In this document: positions 35,890 through 44,421 of the stretch, in pieces
How the letters are laid out: each line of letters starts with the position of its first letter
How positions within the stretch are numbered: the stretch's first letter is position 1
Assembly (NCBI RefSeq): GCF_009765865.1
Contig: NZ_LMUQ01000026.1
Span: forward strand, 185,968-249,967
Length of the DNA stretch: 64,000 bases
Direction of reading: 5' to 3'
From: Acidisoma sp. L85
Lineage (GTDB): Bacteria > Pseudomonadota > Alphaproteobacteria > Acetobacterales > Acetobacteraceae
The notes under the pieces: model-generated
The model's database searches: none
Told to the model about the DNA's origin: nothing
Seen by the model: only the letters and a program-made list of their open reading frames with translations
Position numbers and translations under genes: made by a program

Positions 35890-36822
35890 TCAGGCGGCAG
35901 CTACGTGGTCGGAGACCACAGGATCGAGCCGGAACTCCGCGACAAAGTAGTCGATGATCGCGCGCACCCGCGGCGCCAGGTGGCGTCGGGAGGGATATAC
36001 GGCGTGGATCGGAATGCGCGAGGTCTGCCAATGGGTGAGGATCGGCTTCACCTCGCCCCTTCGGATATCCTCGCTGAACATCCAGATCGGCAGCCGCGCG
36101 ACGCCGAGCCCGGCCCGCAACCCGTCACTGATCCCCTCGACGCTGTCGCAACGGAAGCGGCCGCTCACCTCGACCGTCACGCTGCCGGCCGGCCCCTCGA
36201 AATCCCAGCTATGGGCCGTCAGCCTCTGGGAGCCGAAGCCGCCCGTGTAGATGATGCAGGCATGGTCGGCGAGTTCGGCCGGCGACTGCGGCTCGCCATG
36301 CGTCGCGAGGTATGAGGTGGCGGCCATCACGCCACGGCCGGTCGATCCCAAATGCCGCGCCACGAGCGAGGAATCGCCGATCGTTCCTGCCCGAATCGCG
36401 AGGTCGATATTCTCGGCGATGAGATCCTGGGCCTGCTCGGAGATGCTGAGCTCCACCTCCAACTGCGGGTAGCGCTCGAGCAGGCGCGGCAGGCGGGGCA
36501 CGATATGCAGGCGCGCCATGGCGGTGGAAGAAGCGAGCCGAACCGTTCCGGAGGGTGAGGCGCGGCGCTTGCCCAGCACCTCCTCGGTCTCCTCCACCGT
36601 ATCGAGCACCCTGCGAGCATGGCTCAACAGGTCCTGGCCGTCTTGCGTGAGCGTCAGGCTGCGCGTGGTACGTTGGATCAGGCGGACGTCGAAATGCGCC
36701 TCGAGGGCGGCGATCTGGCGGGAGATCGCGGGCTGCGTGGCTCCTACCTCTCGCGCCACTGCGGAGAAGGAGCCGGTTTCGGCCACGCGCACGAAACATC
36801 GGAAGGCACCCAGTAGATCCAA
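35890..36822 (-). CDS. LysR-family transcriptional regulator
   Basis: A ~310-residue LysR regulator. LLGAFRCFVRVAETGSFSAV starts the winged HTH, and AREVGATQPAISRQIAALE is the recognition region; the rest is the periplasmic-binding-like effector domain (VRLASSTAMARLHIVPRLP). The frame extends to 36957 inside the upstream acetamidase gene; the TTG at 36822, with AGAGAGG just upstream and 10 bp after that gene's stop, gives the usual family start. Being co-directional with the acetamidase gene rather than divergent is unusual for a LysR regulator. Confidence 0.87.
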   Translation of the reverse strand: MDLLGAFRCFVRVAETGSFSAVAREVGATQPAISRQIAALEAHFDVRLIQRTTRSLTLTQDGQDLLSHARRVLDTVEETEEVLGKRRASPSGTVRLASSTAMARLHIVPRLPRLLERYPQLEVELSISEQAQDLIAENIDLAIRAGTIGDSSLVARHLGSTGRGVMAATSYLATHGEPQSPAELADHACIIYTGGFGSQRLTAHSWDFEGPAGSVTVEVSGRFRCDSVEGISDGLRAGLGVARLPIWMFSEDIRRGEVKPILTHWQTSRIPIHAVYPSRRHLAPRVRAIIDYFVAEFRLDPVVSDHVAAA

Positions 36823-36832
36823 ACGGCCTCTC

Positions 36833-37777
36833 TCATGCGAAAATAATTCGCGGGAAGTAGAAGGAGACCAGCCAATTCGGCCGATCGACGACGCAACTGA
36901 TCCGAAGATCACCGGCCACCGAACAAAGAAGATACGCCTCCATGGCCGAGAGCGCATGCTGCGCGGAAAGCAGGTCGATCATGCGAGAAACGGCGTCTCG
37001 CGCGCCGGTCATCAGATCAGGACCGATGCCGGTGGTCGCCTCATAGCCTGCACCATCCAGGTGGCGCGTGACCGGCCCCGGCGTGGTGAAGCGCGGCGTG
37101 GCCAAGGGCGTCTGCTTGATGAGGTCGAGCTGGGCCACCACCGTCATCGGGCTTTCAATCGCTGTGCCGCAAACCTCGCCATCGCCTTGCGCAGCATGGG
37201 TATCGCCGATCGAGAACAAGGCGCCGGGGACCTCGATGGGCAGATAGAGCGTGGTGCCCGCCGCCAGATCCCGAATGTCCATATTCCCGCCGACCCGCCT
37301 GGGCGGAACGATCGAGTGCAGGCCGGGTTCGGCCAGAGCGACGCCGATCGTGCCGGCAAAGGGTTTCAGCGGCACGCGGGCGGTGTCGGAGAATGCCGCG
37401 GGGGCGAGTTCGTTCGCGTCGTAGGACCAGAGTTTCAGCGCGGGGTCGGTGAACTGGTCCGCCAGCAGGCCGAAGCCGGGGATATTGGCGGTCCAGCCGA
37501 AGCCGGAGGGCGCGAAGGATTCGATCGTGACCTTCAGCACATCGCCCGGCTCGGCGCCCTCGATATAGACCGGGCCGTTGACCGGGTTGATCCGGCTGAA
37601 ATCCAGGGTCGCGACATCGGCCACCGTGCTGCTCGGCCCGAGCTGGCCGGCCGAGGCGTCGTTGCAGACGAATTCGATGCGCTTGCCCGGCTCGGTGCGG
37701 AGAACCGGGGTGAAGCTATTGTCCCAGCCGAAATGATGCTGGGCGGCATGAATGGTAAAGTCGCACCGCTGACACAT
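36833..37777 (-). CDS. Acetamidase/formamidase family protein
   Basis: A 314-residue amidase of the FmdA/AmdA family. IHAAQHHFGWDNSFTPVL begins the protein; NPVNGPVYIEGAEPGDVLKV is the conserved core; GGNMDIRDLAAGTTLYLPIE and DTHAAQGDGEVCGTAIE form the metal/active-site region. These enzymes release ammonia from short amides such as formamide or acetamide. AGGAG lies about 10 nt before the ATG. It probably shares a transcript with the LysR gene behind it. No urea or amide transporter genes accompany it. Confidence 0.92.
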   Translation of the reverse strand: MCQRCDFTIHAAQHHFGWDNSFTPVLRTEPGKRIEFVCNDASAGQLGPSSTVADVATLDFSRINPVNGPVYIEGAEPGDVLKVTIESFAPSGFGWTANIPGFGLLADQFTDPALKLWSYDANELAPAAFSDTARVPLKPFAGTIGVALAEPGLHSIVPPRRVGGNMDIRDLAAGTTLYLPIEVPGALFSIGDTHAAQGDGEVCGTAIESPMTVVAQLDLIKQTPLATPRFTTPGPVTRHLDGAGYEATTGIGPDLMTGARDAVSRMIDLLSAQHALSAMEAYLLCSVAGDLRISCVVDRPNWLVSFYFPRIIFA

Positions 37778-37852
37778 CGGCTCGTTCTCCTGCTGGCTGG
37801 TCTGGGCGCGGCTTGCCCACCACGCGCAGCCGCTTTATCCTCGGCAGCCTAT

Positions 37853-38195
37853 GTCCGCGTAGCTCAGTAGGATAGAGCACAGGATTCCTGGTCGCCGGAA
37901 CTCGAAGGAGTTTCGGCAATCGATTGGGCGTCGCGAGGGGAAACCGCGCGGCGGATTCGCTCAAAGTCGGGGAAAGCTCCCGGTGCACGCGCACCCAGCC
38001 AATCCCGAGCCAAGCCCCGCCTACCCGGCGAGGAAGGTGTAGAGACTGGACGGGCGACGCCTAACGGATGGAACGGGTTCCATCTCAAGGCGAAGGGACA
38101 GTCCAGACCACGAACGGCGGCCATTTCGGTCGCCGGCGGCGGAAGCCGAAGTGGGATGAATCCTGGGGTCGTGGGTTCGAATCCCGCCGCGGACA
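37853..38195 (+). tRNA. tRNA-Arg(CCT), interrupted by a group I intron
   Basis: Exon 1 is 37853-37889 and exon 2 is 38159-38195. The acceptor stem pairs GTCCGCG with CGCGGAC; the D arm is GCTC...GAGC; the anticodon stem CAGGA/TCCTG is split; the T arm is GTGGG-TTCGAAT-CCCGC, with discriminator A. Joining the exons gives the loop TTCCTAA, anticodon CCT (Arg). CCA is not encoded. Insertion directly after T of the anticodon and before A37 is the position known for Agrobacterium tRNA-Arg(CCU). Confidence 0.9.
37890..38158 (+). ncRNA. Group I self-splicing intron in tRNA-Arg(CCT)
   Basis: 269 nt. The preceding exon base is T and the last intron base is G (omega-G), as group I chemistry requires. 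GCCGGAACTC/GAGTTTCGGC near the 5' end makes a strong P2-like hairpin. AGAGACTGGACGGGC at 38041-38055 matches the R element, and AAGGGACAGTCC at 38093-38104 matches S; GACTG/CAGTC forms P7. No homing-endonuclease frame is present. The exon TTCC is complementary to intronic GGAA (37897-37900), a candidate P1, although the expected U-G wobble pair is not clear. Confidence 0.85.
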
Positions 38196-38207
38196 TACTG
38201 CTCAGCG

Positions 38208-39089
38208 CTAGCCGGCAGAGACGTTATCGACCGGTTGATAGCCGAGTAGCCGCGCGGTCTGTGCGATGTCCCAAACCATCCGATCGTTGTTGGACATGCC
38301 ATTGACGATTATCGAGGGCTCCGTCCAAGCGCCGGCATCGGCGCAGATCGCGCGTTCGAACAACTGCGCGAAATCGCTGTTGGATAGCCACATGTTGCGG
38401 AACCAAGCGAGGTCTCGCGCGGCTTCGGCATCCATTTCGCCGCTGTGCTCCGCTCCGGGCATGCCAGTAGCATTGAGCGTCTCCGGCCGGTTGTCTCCCG
38501 GCTGACACCAGCCGATCCGAACCGCGACGGTCGTGAGGCTGCCGTTCGAGCCTAGCGCGCGTTCGCGACAAATGCGCTCGCCGGTTAGTTTCGAGACAGC
38601 ATAAGGATGGGGCTGGACTTCGCTGCCATTCGGCTCCTTCACCTTTGTGCCGGGCCACGGCGGAAGATCGACCGTCAGGGATCCGGGCAGCATGCGGTCC
38701 GACTCTTCCTTGTAGCCGCCCATCACATGGTTTGACGTCGCAAAGACGAAGCGCCCGACATTCATTGCCTGCGCGGCGCCGCTGAGGTTCAAGGTCATGT
38801 CGATCGAGGCCGCCATGTCTTCCCAGTTGGCGTCCGTATAAGGATTTTGGGCAGCGAAATGAACGATCGCATCGACGCCGCGTAGCGCGTCCAGCCATCG
38901 CTGATCCCTGCGATCCGCAAGATCCGCAACGACCGAGGAAACCTTGTCGCCCGCGCCATCCCAGGAACGGATGTCGAGGGCCACAACCTCATCACACCAC
39001 GGGGCGCGGACACAGGATTCCACCAGTTTGCGACCGAGGTTGCCGCAGGCTCCCGTTATGGCGACCCGTTTTGGCCGTGCCGTTTCCAT
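38208..39089 (-). CDS. NAD-dependent epimerase/dehydratase-family (SDR) protein
   Basis: A 293-residue extended SDR protein. The cofactor motif is ITGACGNLGRKL, followed by ALDIRSWDGAGD, and the catalytic YxxxK is PYAVSKLTGERI. VRIGWCQPGDN is close to what uronate dehydrogenases show, so oxidation of a sugar acid lactol is a reasonable guess, with erythronate-type dehydrogenases as another possibility. It is the last gene of the second sugar-transport operon and ends 13 bp from the convergent tRNA gene. Confidence 0.85.
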   Translation of the reverse strand: METARPKRVAITGACGNLGRKLVESCVRAPWCDEVVALDIRSWDGAGDKVSSVVADLADRRDQRWLDALRGVDAIVHFAAQNPYTDANWEDMAASIDMTLNLSGAAQAMNVGRFVFATSNHVMGGYKEESDRMLPGSLTVDLPPWPGTKVKEPNGSEVQPHPYAVSKLTGERICRERALGSNGSLTTVAVRIGWCQPGDNRPETLNATGMPGAEHSGEMDAEAARDLAWFRNMWLSNSDFAQLFERAICADAGAWTEPSIIVNGMSNNDRMVWDIAQTARLLGYQPVDNVSAG

Positions 39090-39134
39090 TGTGCTTCCCC
39101 CTTCGCAAACCCGACGCGAGCCAGGATGTCATAC

Positions 39135-40118
39135 CTAGCGACGCTTGCGGGTCAACTGGTCCGCGTAAACCGCGAGGATGACGACTGCGCCGGAAGCCAC
39201 GTATTGCCAGAAGGAAGGCACGTTCATGAGCGTCAGGCCGTTCTGCAAACCGCCAAGGGTCAGCGCGCCGATGAGGGAACCGAGTGGATTGCCTATCCCG
39301 CCGAACAGGCTGGCGCCGCCGATGACCGCCGCGCCGATCGCCTGAAGCTCGAATCCGCTGCCGCCAATAGGCTCTGCGGCGCCGATGCGCGCGATGAGCA
39401 CGAAGCCCGCAATGCTCGAGAGCACGCCGGATATCGTGTAGACTAGTATTTTTCCGCGATCGATGCTGATGCCGGACAAGCGCGCGGCCTCCTCATTGCC
39501 ACCGATGGCGATGACCTGTTCGCCCAGGGCGGTGAAGCGAATGAACAGGAAGGCAGCGACCGCGATTATGATGGCAAGCAGCACCGGCGTCGGGATCGCC
39601 AATATTCGCCCCGCGAAGGCGTCACGGAAGGCAGGCGGCAGACCGTAGATCGGCTGGCCGTTGGTGTAGATCAGCGCGGCCCCGCGAAACACGCTCAGCG
39701 TGCCGAGAGTCACGATGAAATCTGGCAATTTGAGCTTTGCGATTAGAATGCCGTTGATCGCGCCACACAGCAAACCGACGACGAGGCCGGCGATAATACC
39801 GACAAGCAGCCCATGAGACAGCATGTCCGATGCCACCATGCTCGACAGACCCACAACCGAGCCAACCGAGAGATCAATCCCGCGCGTCATAATGACAAGC
39901 GTCATGCCGACCGCGATGATCGCGTTGATCGACGATTGGAGCATGACATCGATGAGATTAGCCGGCTGGTAGAAGTTGCTCGTCAGGATCGAGAAGATGA
40001 CGAACAGGCCAACGCAGCCGGTCAAAGCCCCGGCTTGCCGGAAGACGCTCTTGCGCCGCCCGATTGAGGGAGCCAGGGCGGCGGGGGATAGCTCGGTTTT
40101 AACGGCCTGGGTTTTCAT
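39135..40118 (-). CDS. Sugar ABC transporter permease (RbsC family)
   Basis: A 327-residue membrane protein with about ten helices. TRGIDLSVGSVVGLSSMVASD and IGGASLFGGIGNPLGSLIGA are the family signatures. Its ATG overlaps the stop of the ATPase gene by 4 bp, so the two are coupled. It is distinct from the inositol permease at 22282-23286 and serves a second, unidentified substrate. Confidence 0.92.
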   Translation of the reverse strand: MKTQAVKTELSPAALAPSIGRRKSVFRQAGALTGCVGLFVIFSILTSNFYQPANLIDVMLQSSINAIIAVGMTLVIMTRGIDLSVGSVVGLSSMVASDMLSHGLLVGIIAGLVVGLLCGAINGILIAKLKLPDFIVTLGTLSVFRGAALIYTNGQPIYGLPPAFRDAFAGRILAIPTPVLLAIIIAVAAFLFIRFTALGEQVIAIGGNEEAARLSGISIDRGKILVYTISGVLSSIAGFVLIARIGAAEPIGGSGFELQAIGAAVIGGASLFGGIGNPLGSLIGALTLGGLQNGLTLMNVPSFWQYVASGAVVILAVYADQLTRKRR

Positions 40119-41653
40119 GCTGTGCCATCCACTTCCGTATAGGCGATGAGCATATCTTCGCTGAGATCTTCGGTATTTTCGACGGTTCGGGTCAGACGCC
40201 CGCCAGAGACAATTGCGATGCGGTCCGACAGCAGGAGCAGCTCCGGCAGCTCGGACGAAATGACGAGGATGGCGGCGCCGCTCTCGGCGAGGCGCTTCAG
40301 CTGAGTGTAGATCTCGGCTTTCGCCCCGACATCGATGCCGCGGGTGGGCTCGTCAAACAGCAGAACACGCGCTCCGGTCGCCAGCCAGCGGGCAATCACG
40401 ACTTTCTGCTGGTTGCCACCTGACAGGCTGCTCATGAGCGAGGCTGTCGTTGTCGGACGGATACCGAGCTCGCCAACAAAATGATCGATCGCCCCTCGCC
40501 TCGTGGCTCCGCGCAGGACGCCCAGCCGAGAAAACTTGCGCGGGCTTGCAAGGCCGAAATTCTGCTCCACCGTCATCATCGGCACGATGGCGTGACCACG
40601 ACGATCCTCAGGAATCAGCGCGATCCCGGCGGCAATGGCGTCGGCCGGCCCGTGGATGTCCACGGGCTCGCTATCAATGAGGATCTGTCCCGAGGTTTTC
40701 TTGTCGATCCCGAAAATGCTGCGCATGATCGCGGTCCGCCCGGAACCCATGAGCCCCGCGAGGCCCATGATTTCACCGGGCCTCACCGTAAGATCGATGT
40801 TACGAATCCGCTGGGTCGAGAGGTTCCGCAACTCCAGCAGCGGAGCAGCGGCGTTCTCCTTGGGAACGTGATGGCGGCTTAACGCACGCGAAAGCTCTCG
40901 CCCGGCGATCAGCTCATTGAGGGCGTCATCGGTGAAATCACCGATCGGCCCGGATGCCACCACCGCACCATCGCGCAATATCGTGACCCGGTCGGCGATG
41001 GCGCGGATCTCCTGCATACGATGCGAGATATAGACGATCGCCTTGCCGTCATGCTGAAGCCGCCGGATTACAGCGAAAAGCGCTTCCTGCTCGGCAGGCG
41101 TCAGGCTGGATGTCGGTTCGTCAAAGGCGATGACACGGCCGCCACGTGCCAAGGTTCTACTGATTTCCACAAGCTGACGGTCTGCCATGCCTAGGGTCTG
41201 GACAGGAGCATCGACCTGCAGATGAGGTGCCAGAGTTTGCAGTATGATAGCCGCTTCGTCGCGATAGCGCCGGCGCGGTACGATCCCCATGGCCGGCGTT
41301 TGCCCGAGAAAGATGTTTTGTGCCACGTCAAGTTGCGGAACAAGGCTGAGTTCCTGGCTCACCATCCCAATCCCTAAGGCCAGCGCGTGACGCGGTCCAT
41401 CGACCCGAATTGGGCCAACGGAATCCAGATCGATAACCCCCGCATCTGGCTGGACGACGCCGAACATGATTTTCATCAGGGTCGACTTTCCCGCCCCGTT
41501 CTCCCCGAGAAGCGCGTGAACCTCACCCTTCTGCAGGGTCAGATCCACGTTCTTCAATACCCGGGCCGCGAGAAAGGCTTTGGAGATGCCTTCCATCCGC
41601 AGCATGACGGATGCCCCGGTTGAGCTTTCGCTCACGGCGGGAATGCTTTGCAT
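40115..41653 (-). CDS. Sugar ABC transporter ATP-binding protein (two NBDs)
   Basis: A ~512-residue double NBD protein. NBD1: Walker [10 protein letters not shown], signature GMADRQLVEISRTL and Walker B VIAFDEPT; NBD2: signature [15 protein letters not shown] and Walker B VLLFDEPTRGIDVG. The frame extends to 41737 inside the binding-protein gene; ATG 41653 is chosen, 11 bp after that gene's stop. It powers the second CUT2-class importer of the window. Confidence 0.92.
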   Translation of the reverse strand: MQSIPAVSESSTGASVMLRMEGISKAFLAARVLKNVDLTLQKGEVHALLGENGAGKSTLMKIMFGVVQPDAGVIDLDSVGPIRVDGPRHALALGIGMVSQELSLVPQLDVAQNIFLGQTPAMGIVPRRRYRDEAAIILQTLAPHLQVDAPVQTLGMADRQLVEISRTLARGGRVIAFDEPTSSLTPAEQEALFAVIRRLQHDGKAIVYISHRMQEIRAIADRVTILRDGAVVASGPIGDFTDDALNELIAGRELSRALSRHHVPKENAAAPLLELRNLSTQRIRNIDLTVRPGEIMGLAGLMGSGRTAIMRSIFGIDKKTSGQILIDSEPVDIHGPADAIAAGIALIPEDRRGHAIVPMMTVEQNFGLASPRKFSRLGVLRGATRRGAIDHFVGELGIRPTTTASLMSSLSGGNQQKVVIARWLATGARVLLFDEPTRGIDVGAKAEIYTQLKRLAESGAAILVISSELPELLLLSDRIAIVSGGRLTRTVENTEDLSEDMLIAYTEVDGTA

Positions 41654-41664
41654 GGGTCGGGTCC

Positions 41665-42693
41665 TTAGTCGCCCGTGGCACTCGGGAAGTCGGCGAGGTT
41701 GTCCTTGGTGATCACGACCTGAGGCGACAAAACCCAAGCCGGGATCGGCTGGCAGTCTAGGAGCCGAAGAGCCATCTGCACGCCGAGCTGGCCTTCCGCA
41801 TAGGGAGCCTCGGCAACCGTCGCCCTGAGCTCGCCCGCTATGATCGAATTCTTCGCTTCCTTGATGCCGTCGGTTCCCACGACCGCGACTTTCGCCAGGT
41901 CGCCAGCGCTTTTCACAGCCTCGACGACGCCGAGCGCCATGCCGTCATTATTGGCGTAGATGCCCACGAGGTCGGGGTGCTGACGTAGAATGTTGGAGGT
42001 GGCATTGAGGGCCGTCAGCCGATCCCAGTTGCCCGGCTGGCTCGCGACAAGCTGCAGGTTGGGATAGGTCTTGAGCTCATCCTCAAAGCCCTTGATACGA
42101 AGACGCGCATTCGGCGATCCAGCGGCGCCCTCGATCTGTGCGACCTTGCCGCCATTCGGGTAGATCTTGTGGAAGAAGTCAGCGGCCTTGGCGCCGATCG
42201 CCACCTGATCGGTTCCGATATAGGTGCTGGCGCCCTTCGTGCGGGCGTCGTCGATAACCACGGTCGGGATATTCGCGGCGCGCGCGGCCTCGATGACCGG
42301 CACGAGATTGGAATCGGATTCCGGCGACAACAGCAGCGCATCAGGTTTCTTCGACATGACCGTCTGAGCGAGGTTCAATTGCTCGATCATGGATGACTCA
42401 TCATTCGCCGCTTGCAGATCGACCTTGATGCCGTATTTGGCCGATTCACCTTTCACGCCAGCCGCGACGACCTGCCAGAATTCGTTGATCAGCGTCTTCG
42501 TGACATAGGCGAATTTCAGTTCATCCTTCGGCTTCGGCAGTGCGCCGAATTTCGCAACAATCGCGGAGGACTCGATCTTGTCGATCGGCGAAGTCGGATA
42601 TGCCGAGCAGGAGCTGGCGGCAAAGGCCGGCGCGCAGAGCAACAGCGCGGCAAGCGCGGTCGTAGACCCGAGTATAGCGGACTTCTTGTTCAC
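41665..42693 (-). CDS. Sugar ABC transporter periplasmic binding protein
   Basis: A ~342-residue periplasmic binding protein starting with GTG 42693, preceded by AAGGGG at 9 nt; a longer frame to 42873 would lack a signal peptide. The signal peptide ends at LLLCAPAFAA. KLFAYVTKTL-like strand KFAYVTKTLINEFWQVV and PEMSxS-like AANDESSMIEQLNLAQ fit CUT2 binding proteins, and GIYANNDGMALGVVEAVKSAG is the hinge region. Two cysteines near the N-terminus and C-terminus may pair. The ligand is unknown; the neighbouring enzymes suggest a sugar acid or polyol. Confidence 0.88.
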   Translation of the reverse strand: MNKKSAILGSTTALAALLLCAPAFAASSCSAYPTSPIDKIESSAIVAKFGALPKPKDELKFAYVTKTLINEFWQVVAAGVKGESAKYGIKVDLQAANDESSMIEQLNLAQTVMSKKPDALLLSPESDSNLVPVIEAARAANIPTVVIDDARTKGASTYIGTDQVAIGAKAADFFHKIYPNGGKVAQIEGAAGSPNARLRIKGFEDELKTYPNLQLVASQPGNWDRLTALNATSNILRQHPDLVGIYANNDGMALGVVEAVKSAGDLAKVAVVGTDGIKEAKNSIIAGELRATVAEAPYAEGQLGVQMALRLLDCQPIPAWVLSPQVVITKDNLADFPSATGD

Positions 42694-42784
42694 GGTCGTT
42701 TCCCCTTCGTTAGCGGAACCGGATTCAATACCGGCGCCGCTTGGCATTTCTGGTTCTTGCTTAGCGGTCTCGCGCGTCGGCGTA

Positions 42785-44143
42785 TTAAGCGGCCTTCGCG
42801 GCCCGGCTGGTTGCCGCGGCTTCCATCTCGCGCCTGAGCGCCACAACGTCGAGATCTCGGACCATCTCGACATCGTCGAAGCTTACCATCGCGTCCTTGG
42901 CGACCGGTCGCTTCAGTCGCACATTGCCGGCGAGGCCTATTGGAAGACCGCCGAAGGCGAGGCTCTTTGTGGCAGGGATCGCATTCGCCCAAACCATATA
43001 GCCGCCCTCCCCGTCTAGCATTTCGCCGACCTTCAGATCGCGCTTGGCGGTCGCGACCGCATCGCCGCGGAACTCCTTTGACGAGCCGGTCGCTTCGCCG
43101 CGCAACACCGCCGACAGAACGCTGACACTGGTTTCGAGACCGATCATGTGGAACGGACGCCACATTGAGCCATACCAACCTGAGGAGTCCGTCAGCAGCC
43201 CATATTGCTTGAAGCAGGCGCGCGCATATTCGTTGTGTGCCTTGAACGTCACAAAGACGCCGTAGCGGATATTGTTCAGCACCTCGCGACCATCGGGCTC
43301 CTGACTCGCGGCGATATCGACGAGGCCGCTACGTGACAGGCGGCCACCATCGGCGGCAGGACGAAACACCTGTGCCAGATCTTGCAGGCCCGCCGGAGGA
43401 AACGCCAAGCCGTCATCCGGACAGTCGAGACCAGTGCCGTTCGCGACAGCCGCCATCTCGATCGCGGCTTTCGTGCCGTCGGTGAAGGAGTTGTACATCT
43501 TCGGATTGAAGTCGCCCTTGGCAACCTCTTCCTCACTCCATCCGAAGAAACCCCAGACTGTATCCGGCGTGGAGTAACGGTAGCGAGGCTCGAAGTTCAT
43601 GCCTTTGCCGGCGGAGGTCAGCTCGAAGCCGCAGGAGCGTACCCAATCGACCAGCTCGCAGATAATGGCCGGCTGATCGCCATAGGCCATGGAATAAACC
43701 AGGCCTTTCGCCGCGGCGCGTGCCGCCAGCAGCGGTCCGCATAGAACATCCGCCTCGACGTTCACCATGACGATGTGCTTGCCACCTTCGATCGCCGCAA
43801 GCGCGTGGCGCACGCCGGCAATCGGATGGCCCGTCGCCTCGATGATACAGTCGATTTCGTCACAGCCAGCGAGCAGCGCCGCATCGTCCACGATACATGT
43901 GGAGCCTGACTTCAGAGCGTCGCCAAGCGACTTCGCAGCATAGCGCTCAGCAGGCCAGCCGACGCGCGCGAAGGAGGCGCGAGCTTTCGCGACATCGAGA
44001 TCCGCGACGCCCACGACATGAAGCCCGACAATCTGCTGCGCCTGCGCCAGGATCATGGACCCAAACTTGCCCGCGCCAATCAGACCGACACGCACCGCAC
44101 GTCCCTTCGACGCGTGAGCAGCCAACAGTGAGGAGAGGTTCAT
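42785..44143 (-). CDS. DXR-like (DRL)/SAF-domain NAD(P)-dependent oxidoreductase
   Basis: A ~452-residue homoserine-dehydrogenase-like oxidoreductase. The Rossmann motif is VGLIGAGKFGSMILAQAQQ; IEATGHPIAGVRHALAAI and KHIVMVNVEADVLCGP match the Brucella DRL family; a SAF domain occupies the last ~110 residues (AKRDLKVGEMLDGEGGYMVW). Brucella DRL makes 2-C-methylerythritol 4-phosphate, but many paralogues are catabolic. Here it precedes a sugar ABC transporter under a LysR gene, so a catabolic role is more likely. ATG 44143 is preferred to 44182 on ribosome-binding site and homology. Confidence 0.85.
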   Translation of the reverse strand: MNLSSLLAAHASKGRAVRVGLIGAGKFGSMILAQAQQIVGLHVVGVADLDVAKARASFARVGWPAERYAAKSLGDALKSGSTCIVDDAALLAGCDEIDCIIEATGHPIAGVRHALAAIEGGKHIVMVNVEADVLCGPLLAARAAAKGLVYSMAYGDQPAIICELVDWVRSCGFELTSAGKGMNFEPRYRYSTPDTVWGFFGWSEEEVAKGDFNPKMYNSFTDGTKAAIEMAAVANGTGLDCPDDGLAFPPAGLQDLAQVFRPAADGGRLSRSGLVDIAASQEPDGREVLNNIRYGVFVTFKAHNEYARACFKQYGLLTDSSGWYGSMWRPFHMIGLETSVSVLSAVLRGEATGSSKEFRGDAVATAKRDLKVGEMLDGEGGYMVWANAIPATKSLAFGGLPIGLAGNVRLKRPVAKDAMVSFDDVEMVRDLDVVALRREMEAAATSRAAKAA

Positions 44144-44421
44144 GCTCGTCTTTTCCTGTTCAATAGGCCTTGTTGTCGTCACTCAAACGACGCCAATGCC
44201 CGATAGCCATCGATTGAAATAAACGCGTGTCGAGCCCGCTCAGGCTCGCACGCCCGCGCCCTACCGGAGGGTCGTCACGAGTATCCGCATGGAAACTGTT
44301 CGGTGGCCGCCATACTTGGCCGGCGCCATGACGTTTTTCCTCTGTGGTCTTCTTGCTGAGGAGGATACGGGCCTGCTTTGGTTAGAACAATGCAGATTTT
44401 CGATCGGATCGATTAGCCAGG
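44144..44421. other. Intergenic region upstream of the second sugar operon
   Basis: 278 bp between the LysR gene and the DXR-like gene, both on the minus strand. It should hold the operon promoter and LysR binding sites. A short inverted repeat CGAGCC-CGCTCA-GGCTCG lies near 44229-44246. No clear -35/-10 or T-N11-A palindrome was singled out. Confidence 0.4.

Noticed and set aside
36518-37870. 450-codon open frame on the plus strand
   Set aside because: Antisense to the LysR and acetamidase genes, both of which have clear family motifs; the frame also runs into the tRNA exon.
37853-38195. Alternative splice points giving anticodons CCG or CTG
   Set aside because: These would leave the 5' exon ending in C instead of T and an intron not ending in G, against group I rules, and the CCT site matches known precedents.
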